A stretch of DNA of 6,484 nucleotides from contig DAOVAK010000163.1 in the NCBI GenBank assembly GCA_030671095.1, positions 1 through 6,484 on the forward strand, in the 5' to 3' direction. The notes under the pieces are model-generated. The model did not search any database. It was not told where the DNA came from and worked only from the letters and a program-made list of their open reading frames with translations. Source of the DNA: Deltaproteobacteria bacterium (GTDB lineage Bacteria > Desulfobacterota > DSM-4660 > Desulfatiglandales > HGW-15). Positions within the stretch are counted from its first letter, which is position 1. Each line of letters opens with the position of its first letter. The position numbers and the translations under genes were made by a program. This document shows, one piece after another, positions 1 through 6,344 of this stretch.

Positions 1-25
1 TCACTTGCTTGGTGAGTTCTTCCAT
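1..25 (-). CDS. 5' end of a downstream gene, probably acyl-CoA synthetase beta subunit (partial)
   Basis: The last 25 bases of the window, read on the minus strand, begin an open frame with ATG at 25-23 that gives MEELTKQV before the window ends. A clear Shine-Dalgarno GGAG lies at 36-33, seven bases before the ATG, and the stop of the preceding gene is only 17 bases upstream, so this looks like the next gene of the operon and not chance. Nothing in eight residues identifies a family. The assignment as the ATP-grasp beta subunit of an ADP-forming acyl-CoA synthetase is inference: the preceding gene encodes only the alpha part, and in many archaea and anaerobic bacteria the two parts are adjacent genes. 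Confidence is good that a gene starts here and modest for its function. Confidence 0.6.
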
Positions 26-32
26 CTTCAAT

Positions 33-36
33 CTCC
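33..36 (-). promoter_or_regulatory. Ribosome binding site of the truncated downstream gene
   Basis: GGAG seven bases before the ATG at 25-23. It is the main evidence that a gene starts at the left edge of the window. It lies just after the stop codon (45-43) of the acyl-CoA synthetase alpha gene. Confidence 0.6.
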
Positions 37-42
37 AGTATT

Positions 43-1413
43 TTAAGTTTCTTGTTTTATTATCTTAAACCTATTTCTTAATAATGACATCGCCCACGTG
101 GCTATCTCCAAGGTCGGGTAAGTCATTATCCTGTTCTTAGATTCATATCTTTTCCGGACCTCTCTTGCATTGGGTCCATAAGTCCAAACGATCACCGGCT
201 TGCCGGGAGGGAATTCTTCAACCACACTATTGAGCAATTCGGAGACCTCAAGGTTGGAGAACTCAGGCACAGGGGCAATCGCTATACAGATAACGCCGTC
301 CACATTCGGGTCATTCAGTACAGCCCTTAATGCAACGGAATACGCCTTTTGGGCGCTATGGAGCATGAGGGCCGGCCAGATGTCCAGCGGATTTCCCAGC
401 GGCATCCAGTCAGGAGAAAGTTCGGCCACCTGGCTGATGGTCTCTGGGGAAAGGGAGGCAAGTTTCAGGCCATATCTGTCCAGTTCATCGCTGACCATGA
501 TACCCGCCCCACCACTATATGTTATGACCGCCACACGATTTCCTTTCATCAGCGGGAGGTAACGCAGGGTCTTTACGGCATGAGGCATCTGGCCCCCCTC
601 TTCCAGAAATGTGACGCCTGCTTGCTTTAGAGCCGTTTTGAGTAACTGATAATCGCCCGCCATGCTGCCCGTATGCGACATAGCTGCTTTTGCCCCTGTC
701 TCACTGCTGCCGCTTTTGTGAATAACAATGGGCTTCTCTTTAACCACCCGGCTGGCCAGATCAAGAAACGCCTTTCCTTGCGTGAGGCCTTCCATATGAA
801 TAACGATTATTTCTATACCAGGATCCTCCCCAAAGTATTTCAAGGCATCATAAAAACCCACATCACAGGCGTTTCCGAGATCCACACCTTTGCCGATCTC
901 ACCACAAAAATGCGCGGGCGCGACCATATGAATCCCTGATTGACATATCAAACCAACGGGTGCTTTCTCTTTAACCACGGGCATAAAAGACGTGGTGAAG
1001 CTGTTAAAATTATTGATCACCCCCAGGGTGTTGGGACCGAGGATCCTAATCCCGTCCCTTTTTGCGATCCCTCCCATTTTCTGTTGGAGTTCATTTCCTA
1101 GACTATCCGCATCGGTAAAACCCTGGTTGACCACAATGGCTGCTTTGATGTTTGCCGCCACACAGTCTTCAAGAATCCCGATCGTTGTCTCCCGAGGGCT
1201 GCTTATCACAGCCAGATCTATCTTCTCTTTAACATCTCTTACATTGGGGTAGGCCTTTTTCCCAAGAATTTCCTTGGCATTTGGGTTCACCGGATAGATT
1301 GGCCCGGGGAAACCAAATTGGACCATGCGTTCCATGAGATTCAAAGACCCAGGACCGCTTTTCCGGCTGATCCCGATAAGGGCTACACTCTCAGGCTCGA
1401 AGAAGTCTTTCAT
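43..1413 (-). CDS. ADP-forming acyl-CoA synthetase, alpha subunit (CoA-binding and phosphohistidine domains)
   Basis: 456 residues. Family members interconvert acyl-CoA + ADP + Pi and acid + ATP + CoA in the cytoplasm by way of a phosphohistidine. Residues 1-130 look like the CoA-binding Rossmann domain (VALIGIS at 10-16, NPNAKEILG at 43-51, IDLAVISSP at 65-73, GPNTLGVIN at 126-134). Residues about 150-285 are the first succinyl-CoA-synthetase-like flavodoxin domain, with CQSG at 157-160, MEG with Glu208, and SHTGSMAG at 246-253, whose His247 matches the phosphorylated active-site histidine of the family. Residues about 290-456 are the second such domain (SGGAG at 300-304, NPLDIW at 341-346). 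The length matches a stand-alone alpha subunit; the ATP-grasp domain found in about 700-residue fused forms is absent. The ATG start is preceded by AAAAGG at 1426-1421 with seven-base spacing. It lies 36 bases after the flavoprotein gene. The acyl substrate cannot be read from the sequence. Confidence 0.93.
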   Translation of the reverse strand: MKDFFEPESVALIGISRKSGPGSLNLMERMVQFGFPGPIYPVNPNAKEILGKKAYPNVRDVKEKIDLAVISSPRETTIGILEDCVAANIKAAIVVNQGFTDADSLGNELQQKMGGIAKRDGIRILGPNTLGVINNFNSFTTSFMPVVKEKAPVGLICQSGIHMVAPAHFCGEIGKGVDLGNACDVGFYDALKYFGEDPGIEIIVIHMEGLTQGKAFLDLASRVVKEKPIVIHKSGSSETGAKAAMSHTGSMAGDYQLLKTALKQAGVTFLEEGGQMPHAVKTLRYLPLMKGNRVAVITYSGGAGIMVSDELDRYGLKLASLSPETISQVAELSPDWMPLGNPLDIWPALMLHSAQKAYSVALRAVLNDPNVDGVICIAIAPVPEFSNLEVSELLNSVVEEFPPGKPVIVWTYGPNAREVRKRYESKNRIMTYPTLEIATWAMSLLRNRFKIIKQET

Positions 1414-1420
1414 AAAGTGA

Positions 1421-1426
1421 CCTTTT
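1421..1426 (-). promoter_or_regulatory. Ribosome binding site of the acyl-CoA synthetase alpha gene
   Basis: AAAAGG on the minus strand, seven bases before the ATG at 1413. It supports that start and independent translation initiation within the operon. Confidence 0.6.
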
Positions 1427-1449
1427 CTGGGTAAAGCTTATTCAAATGA

Positions 1450-3579
1450 CTAAAGGGTCTCAATTTCGCCGGCTATGTGGACTGCCCGAGTCCTTCTTGC
1501 ACAGGCGGGACAAAGATTTCGATCCAAATCTACCCCGAGATAATCATCAGAGCGCTCTTTTACCAGGTCTAGATATTTCTTTGTGGCAAAGGGGGTACCG
1601 CAGGCTTCACACCTCTCAAGCATCTGCTCTGCGATGACAGTCCCACAGAAAGATAGTTTCCTGACGGCGTTTTCGTCTTTCACCTCTATGCAGCCATGTG
1701 GACAGGCAACGGCGCAAGCCCCACATGCAATGCACTTCTCATGTGTGTTCGCATAATCAAAATAGGCCAGTCTTTTCTCTTCTCTCATCAGCGAGAGTTG
1801 AATGGCATTGATACCCAATTCGGTACAGACAAATTGACACAGCCCATCTCCATGACACCGGTCACAACGCAGACACCTCTTTGCCTCGTTCAAGGCCATT
1901 TCATCCGAGAGCCCCAGGTCCACCTGTCTGAAATTTCCTTCCCTTTGCCTCACACTGAGCATCCGGCCCTGGGATCGTTTCAGTGCGATCTTCTCAAGGG
2001 GCGGGGTGGGCAAGAAGTCCATTTCTCCTCTTGGCTCGGCGACACAAGGAGGATCAGGAATCTTTTCTCCCCTGAGATAGCAATCTATAGAAACTGCGGC
2101 TCTCTTACCGGCGGCTATGGCATCAATGGCAATCCCTGGACCGTGGACCACATCACCCCCTGAAAAGACACCTGGCAAATTGGTCTCCCCTGTGACCTTA
2201 TTCGCCTCTATCCCACCACCGCGGCCAATCTCAATGTTCTCCTCTCTGGCAAAATCTAAGTCTGCCTCCTGGCCGATGGCCAGGATGATATTGTCTGCCT
2301 CAAATGTAGTCTGTACAGCCTCATCATATATGGGCCTAAACCGGCCCTCTTCGTCAAATACGCAGGTGCATCTCTTAAATACGACAGCTTGGAATTTTCC
2401 TCTCTTCCCGATGAAACGCGCCGGACCCCACGAATTGTGCAGGCTTATACCTTCATCAATCGCCTCATCAATCTCCTGATCCCACGCAGGCATCTCATCC
2501 CGTGTTTCTAGACAAACGAGCTGGACCTTTTCGCTGCCCAGTCTCTTGGATGTCCTTGCCACGTCAACAGCCGCATTGCCACCGCCCACCACGATAACCC
2601 GCTTCCCCAACTCTGGGGGCGCCTTGGACTCACATGCCCTTAGAAATTCAATCCCTTTGAGCGCACCTTCAAGTGTCTCTCCTTCGATACCAAGCTGACG
2701 ACTATTCTGAAGGCCCATCGCCATATAGAAAGCACTAAATCCATCAGCTCTAAGACTGTCCAAAGTTATCTCTTTTCCAAAAGCCACATGGGTCTTGATC
2801 TCAATGCCGAGATCCTTGACAGCCTCTATCTCTTTGTCGAGTATCTCTCTGGGAAGACGGTAGGCAGGGATTCCATACCGTAACATGCCTCCCGCTTTGG
2901 GTAGCTTCTCAAAGAGAGTCACCTGGTACCCCTTTAGTGCAAGAAAATAAGCCGCGCTGAGTCCAGAAGGGCCTCCCCCGATGATGGCCACCTTCTCTCT
3001 TCTTTGATCTGGTACAGGTGGTCTCCTGTAACCATGATGGCGCATACTCATCCTTGCCGTGTATGCCTTCATGAGTTGGATATTTATGGGTTCATCCATC
3101 TCCCCCCTGAGACAGGCATCTTCGCAAGGATGGGGACATATAAGCCCACATGTCCACGGAAAAGGGATGTCCTTCAAGATGACCTCGGTGGCATCATCAT
3201 AGCGGCCTTGGCCGATCAAGGTGAGGAATGTGGGGATATCGATATGGGCAGGGCAGGCGGTTTGGCATGGTGCCGGCTGGTAGGTAAAGCAGACACCGGC
3301 GGGGCACCTTCCCTCTTTAATATGGGCCAGAAACTCCTCTTCCCGCTCTTCCCTGAAAGAGAGGATGGGAACGCCAACAGACGCTCTCGCATCTCCTTGC
3401 AGCATTTCTGCCATGGCGTTGAGCGCCTCCAAGTGCTCCACTAAGCCCTTGCCCTCCCTTATCTCCGTGAGCAATCTCAGCATCCGATTCAAAATCTCTC
3501 GCTCGGAACCCTCACATTTATCCAAGTTGGGCAGGATGAGTTCTATGGCCTCTCTTACGGTGCAGCGCTCGTTGCTCAT
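1450..3579 (-). CDS. GltD/NfnB-type FAD-NAD(P) oxidoreductase with NuoF-like N-terminus and C-terminal 2[4Fe-4S] ferredoxin domain
   Basis: 709 residues; probable electron-entry or exit subunit of the complex. Residues about 15-97 resemble the C-terminal cluster domain of NuoF/HndC-type subunits (RMLRLLTEIREGKG at 32-45, AHIKEGRCPAGVC at 85-97), but its CxxCxxC and later cysteine are missing. Residues 92-156 carry the GltD-type cysteines C92, C97, C105, C109, C144, C148, C152 and C156, enough for two clusters. An FAD Rossmann fold has G201-x-G203-x2-G206 and Glu224. A second nucleotide fold has GGGNAAVD at 332-339 with Glu358 at the end of its second strand, which hints at NADH over NADPH. 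The FAD closing motif is FSGGD at 472-476. The C-terminus has C572/C575/C581/C585 (with C569 nearby) and C616/C619/C622/C626, a ferredoxin pair, then C657/C660 and C690/C693, probably a zinc or rubredoxin-like knuckle. The only plausible start is ATG 3579: in-frame codons upstream back to the previous gene contain no ATG, GTG or TTG. It lies 31 bases after the ferredoxin gene. There is no signal peptide or membrane segment. Confidence 0.92.
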   Translation of the reverse strand: MSNERCTVREAIELILPNLDKCEGSEREILNRMLRLLTEIREGKGLVEHLEALNAMAEMLQGDARASVGVPILSFREEREEEFLAHIKEGRCPAGVCFTYQPAPCQTACPAHIDIPTFLTLIGQGRYDDATEVILKDIPFPWTCGLICPHPCEDACLRGEMDEPINIQLMKAYTARMSMRHHGYRRPPVPDQRREKVAIIGGGPSGLSAAYFLALKGYQVTLFEKLPKAGGMLRYGIPAYRLPREILDKEIEAVKDLGIEIKTHVAFGKEITLDSLRADGFSAFYMAMGLQNSRQLGIEGETLEGALKGIEFLRACESKAPPELGKRVIVVGGGNAAVDVARTSKRLGSEKVQLVCLETRDEMPAWDQEIDEAIDEGISLHNSWGPARFIGKRGKFQAVVFKRCTCVFDEEGRFRPIYDEAVQTTFEADNIILAIGQEADLDFAREENIEIGRGGGIEANKVTGETNLPGVFSGGDVVHGPGIAIDAIAAGKRAAVSIDCYLRGEKIPDPPCVAEPRGEMDFLPTPPLEKIALKRSQGRMLSVRQREGNFRQVDLGLSDEMALNEAKRCLRCDRCHGDGLCQFVCTELGINAIQLSLMREEKRLAYFDYANTHEKCIACGACAVACPHGCIEVKDENAVRKLSFCGTVIAEQMLERCEACGTPFATKKYLDLVKERSDDYLGVDLDRNLCPACARRTRAVHIAGEIETL

Positions 3580-3610
3580 GACGTCAGTTTCTCTTGAATC
3601 CGCTTTCTCC

Positions 3611-4111
3611 TCACAGTTCAGCGATGGCCCTTGCGTAACGCTCGCGTATTTTCTTGGTCTTGAGAGAGGGTTCCCCGAAATGGAGGCATTTGGTCACACA
3701 CTTGGCCACACAGGCGGGTTCTAGTCCCTGATCCACCCTATCCACACAGTAATCACATTTCACCGCCTTTCCAGTTTCAGGATTCCACTGGGGCGTGCCC
3801 CAGGGGCAGGCGGTGATACAGCTCTTGCAACCTACGCAGAGGGATTCCTTGATGGAAACGATGCCATCCTCAGCCCTCTTTTGAATGGCACCCGTGGGAC
3901 AGGCCGCCACACACCATGGGCTTTCACAATGAAAACAGGGCATGAAAATGTTCGCCATCCGGGGTAGATTATTGACCAGTTTTGGGCCAACAGGAATAAT
4001 CTGGCAGAGGCGGGGGCCCATTGGGAGACCGTTCTTCATCTTGCAATGGGCTTCGCAGCTGAAACATCCGATACAACGTTTAGGATCGTGGTATATATAG
4101 TATTTGCTCAT
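3611..4111 (-). CDS. Four-cluster [4Fe-4S] ferredoxin subunit of a molybdopterin oxidoreductase (DmsB/PsrB/PhsB-like)
   Basis: 166 residues; electron-transfer subunit expected to bind the adjacent catalytic subunit. Cysteines form four groups: C13/C16/C19/C23, C59/C62/C67/C71, C92/C95/C98/C102, and C119/C122/C134/C138. These are the 16 ligands for four [4Fe-4S] clusters typical of DmsB, PsrB, PhsB and related subunits. Two further cysteines, C36 and C142, lie outside the groups. CVAACPTGAI (67-76) and CITACPWGTP (98-107) are standard ferredoxin signatures. It is slightly shorter than usual exported or membrane-associated relatives (often near 190-200 residues) and has no signal sequence or C-terminal membrane helix, in keeping with a cytoplasmic complex. 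ATG 4111 gives the normal family N-terminus (YYIYHDPKRCIGC). The local ribosome site is weak; an AAGGGA overlaps the previous gene's stop 24 bases upstream, so coupled translation is likely. Confidence 0.95.
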   Translation of the reverse strand: MSKYYIYHDPKRCIGCFSCEAHCKMKNGLPMGPRLCQIIPVGPKLVNNLPRMANIFMPCFHCESPWCVAACPTGAIQKRAEDGIVSIKESLCVGCKSCITACPWGTPQWNPETGKAVKCDYCVDRVDQGLEPACVAKCVTKCLHFGEPSLKTKKIRERYARAIAEL

Positions 4112-4135
4112 GAATATTCTTGTTTTGGGAATCCC

Positions 4136-6232
4136 TTACTCGGCCTTTTTCACGTTGACCTGGCACTCCAGTAGGGCGATTCCACCGCCAGCTGGGTCAT
4201 AGACATCCAAAAGACCTGTTTCAAATCGGTAATCCCCTAGTCCCTTATTATATCCACGGGTCTGCCACGGAACTTTTCTCCCAAACCCGTGAATCATAAA
4301 AACCGCCTCAGGATGGATGAATTCTGTCACATAAGCGCGGATCGTTCCTGAATGGGTTCCATGAACAGATGTCACTTCCACAAGATCATTGTTTTCTATG
4401 CCCAGTCGCTCTGCCTCCTTTGCATTAATCCAGAGAACATTCTCGGGCATGATCTCATGGAGGACCGGATTGTTCATGGTTCTGCCGTGGGTGTGGACAG
4501 GGCTCCGGCCAAAGGCAAGGCGGTAATACCCTTTCTTTGGTTTCCTTGGACGTTCATAAGGCTTGAAAGAGGGTATGCCGTTTTCTTCAAGTCGGCCAGA
4601 GACAAGCTCGATCTTTCCTGACGGGGTCTTGAATTTCAGATCCTTCATTCTGTCCCACCATACGGGTTTGTCTACCAGCTCAACGAATCCCTTTTCCTCC
4701 AGGTCAGCGACGGATACGCCCGTTCCCTCTAGCTGCCAATCCCAGAACTCCCCTATATCTGCGAATTTGAAATACTTGCCTACACCCAATCGTTCGGCCA
4801 AAAGCCTGAAGATCTCCCAATCTGGCTTGGCTTCGCCCCCAGGATATATGGCCTGTTTGCGCATACGAAACTGGGGCTTGAGCCCTTTCCCGGTGGCAAG
4901 CGGACTGGACTTCTCAAGATAAGTGGCAGAGGGTAAGAGCACATCAGCATACCACCCCGTCTCACTGAAGTTACTCTCAACGGCCACGAGTAGATCCAGC
5001 TTGTCCAGGGCCTTTTTCTGTCCTTCAGGATCGGGCAGGGACAGGAGCGGATCATGGCGGAAAACAATGTATGCCTTTATGGGATAGGGATCTTCCTTTA
5101 ATATTGCAGGATAGAGCAGGTGAAGCAGGCCCGGGCCTGGCTCGAAGTGTTTGTATTTCCATCCGCACCCATCAACTCGGTTTTCCTTTGGCTCGGGAAT
5201 CGATTCTAACAATGTGTTCAAGCCTTTGGCGCCCACGTCTTCCGGTCCCTTGGTGAAGAAGAGCCCACCAGGCGCCTCAAGACTTCCCATGAGCACATTG
5301 AGGATATAGGCCGTCCGGGAGCTGTAGAAGGAGTCCAGGTAGCGGGCGGTCATCCACCCTGGATGAAAAATGACAGAGGGTTTGTCATCAGCCACTTCAT
5401 GGGTGAATTCCATCAATTCCTTTGCTGGGATGCCCGTCTCATGCGCGGCCCACTCCGGGGTATATGGGGACACGAAGGATTCCAATGCTTCGAGGCCCTC
5501 GGCCCATTTATTGACAAATTCTGCATCATAGAGCCTATCACGAAGGATCGTGTGGATCATCCCCAAGTTCAGGGCATAATCGGTCCCCGGTCGGACCATC
5601 CAGAAGCGGGTGGCCTTCATGGCGGTACCGCTGGCTCGAATGTCTATGTAGGTTAACTTCCCGCCTCGATCCAGGAGTTCCATAATGGTGTTGGCCGCCT
5701 TTACCCTCAATGACTCGAACACATTACGGCCGTAGAGGATGAGATGTTTGCACTGCTTGTAGTCATAATTGAATGCCTTGCGACCCAAACCAAAAAGAGA
5801 GATAGCTGCATGTTGAACATTTTGTGCACACGTGCAGTCGTGATTGAAGTAGTTGGGGGATCCAATGGCCCGCAAAAAGCTTCGATGTATATCTCTGAAC
5901 GGCCCCCCTCGATCACTCAGTGCAACCGCTTTGCCCCCATGTTTTTTGATGATGGTTTTTAGTTTTTCCGCGACATAGTCGAGGGCTTCATCCCATGTGG
6001 CCCTTTTCCATTTGCCCTCCCCTCTTTTCCCTTCTCGGATCATGGGGTGCTGGGGTCTCTCATAGTCATACTCCATGGCGATTCCGGCTGAACCCTTTGC
6101 ACAGAGACGCCCTGCCATCCCGGGGTCATTAGGGTTCCCCTCAATCCATTTCACGATCCCATCCTCTGTCTCCACGAGAATAGGACACCTGACACTGCAC
6201 ATGCCACATATACTGAGTACGGATTCTCTCAT
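4136..6232 (-). CDS. Molybdopterin oxidoreductase catalytic subunit, DMSO reductase family, PsrA/PhsA/ArrA-like, cytoplasmic
   Basis: 698 residues; the catalytic subunit, expected to hold one [4Fe-4S] cluster and a Mo- or W-bis(pyranopterin guanine dinucleotide). The N-terminal cluster motif is C9-x2-C12-x3-C16-x27-C44, followed by KG. The region HDCTC at 131-135 aligns with the H-x3-C pattern that supplies the metal thiolate in polysulfide, thiosulfate and arsenate reductases, making Cys135 the likely Mo/W ligand; Cys133 is an unusual extra cysteine. Pterin-binding stretches include YIDIRASGTA (195-204), RPGTDYAL (214-221) and LMGSLEAPGG (314-323). The C-terminal dinucleotide-binding domain has HTHGRTMNNPVLHE (580-593), LWINAKEAERLGI (600-612) and HGFG (648-651). 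The protein starts straight into the cluster motif with no Tat twin-arginine leader, so it should stay in the cytoplasm. ATG 6232 is the only possible start: an in-frame TAG lies ten codons upstream and no other start codon intervenes. It is first in the operon. Formate dehydrogenase, acetylene hydratase-like and transhydroxylase functions are alternatives; the substrate is unknown. Confidence 0.93.
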   Translation of the reverse strand: MRESVLSICGMCSVRCPILVETEDGIVKWIEGNPNDPGMAGRLCAKGSAGIAMEYDYERPQHPMIREGKRGEGKWKRATWDEALDYVAEKLKTIIKKHGGKAVALSDRGGPFRDIHRSFLRAIGSPNYFNHDCTCAQNVQHAAISLFGLGRKAFNYDYKQCKHLILYGRNVFESLRVKAANTIMELLDRGGKLTYIDIRASGTAMKATRFWMVRPGTDYALNLGMIHTILRDRLYDAEFVNKWAEGLEALESFVSPYTPEWAAHETGIPAKELMEFTHEVADDKPSVIFHPGWMTARYLDSFYSSRTAYILNVLMGSLEAPGGLFFTKGPEDVGAKGLNTLLESIPEPKENRVDGCGWKYKHFEPGPGLLHLLYPAILKEDPYPIKAYIVFRHDPLLSLPDPEGQKKALDKLDLLVAVESNFSETGWYADVLLPSATYLEKSSPLATGKGLKPQFRMRKQAIYPGGEAKPDWEIFRLLAERLGVGKYFKFADIGEFWDWQLEGTGVSVADLEEKGFVELVDKPVWWDRMKDLKFKTPSGKIELVSGRLEENGIPSFKPYERPRKPKKGYYRLAFGRSPVHTHGRTMNNPVLHEIMPENVLWINAKEAERLGIENNDLVEVTSVHGTHSGTIRAYVTEFIHPEAVFMIHGFGRKVPWQTRGYNKGLGDYRFETGLLDVYDPAGGGIALLECQVNVKKAE

Positions 6233-6243
6233 GTTGATGAATT

Positions 6244-6249
6244 CTTCCC
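6244..6249 (-). promoter_or_regulatory. Ribosome binding site of the molybdopterin oxidoreductase gene
   Basis: GGGAAG on the minus strand, eleven bases before ATG 6232, which is somewhat long. No better site lies closer. A purine-rich run with six consecutive G precedes it. Confidence 0.4.
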
Positions 6250-6300
6250 GCCTACCCCCCTATTAATCGCCACTACCTTGTAAGAGGCCTGGTTCGCCTT

Positions 6301-6316
6301 CGTAATTGCCGTAATT
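6301..6316. repeat. Tandem 7-base direct repeat at the predicted transcription start
   Basis: CGTAATT occurs at 6301-6307 and again at 6310-6316, separated by GC (nine-base period). It directly follows the predicted -10 box, where a bound protein could block transcription. It is short enough to be chance in AT-rich DNA; operator function is inference. Confidence 0.35.
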
Positions 6317-6344
6317 CTTATAATATGATAATTGTGCTTGTCAA
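6317..6344 (-). promoter_or_regulatory. Sigma70-type promoter of the operon
   Basis: On the minus strand, TTGACA (6344-6339) matches the -35 consensus exactly and TATAAG (6322-6317) matches the -10 consensus at five of six positions, with a 16-base spacer. Transcription would start near 6310, giving a leader of about 78 bases before ATG 6232. No other intergenic gap in the window is longer than 36 bases, so this is the likely promoter for all five genes. The surrounding intergenic stretch, 6345-6484, shows no convincing gene, terminator or RNA structure. Confidence 0.65.
6318..6331. promoter_or_regulatory. Imperfect 14-base palindrome overlapping the -10 box (possible operator)
   Basis: The sequence TTATAATATGATAA pairs at six of seven half-site positions and overlaps the -10 box and spacer of the operon promoter. 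The position suits a repressor site, but AT-rich palindromes are frequent by chance and no known regulator motif is recognised. Confidence 0.25.

Noticed and set aside
1696..2163. 155-codon plus-strand open frame
   Set aside because: It lies wholly inside the flavoprotein gene on the opposite strand, its product has no recognisable motif, and the minus-strand protein is clearly conserved. The other plus-strand frames, such as 3004-3444 and 5363-5656, are rejected for the same reason.
4780..5067. 95-codon minus-strand frame within the catalytic subunit gene
   Set aside because: It is an alternative frame inside a well-supported gene on the same strand, with no family features of its own.
6150..6232. 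Tat or Sec signal peptide on the catalytic subunit
   Set aside because: The first cluster cysteine is residue 9, there is no twin arginine or hydrophobic stretch before it, and an in-frame stop ten codons upstream excludes a longer N-terminus.
4136..6232. Formate dehydrogenase identity
   Set aside because: The metal-ligand region HDCTC follows the H-x3-C pattern of the polysulfide/arsenate reductase branch and not the formate dehydrogenase pattern; there is also no in-frame TGA that could encode selenocysteine.
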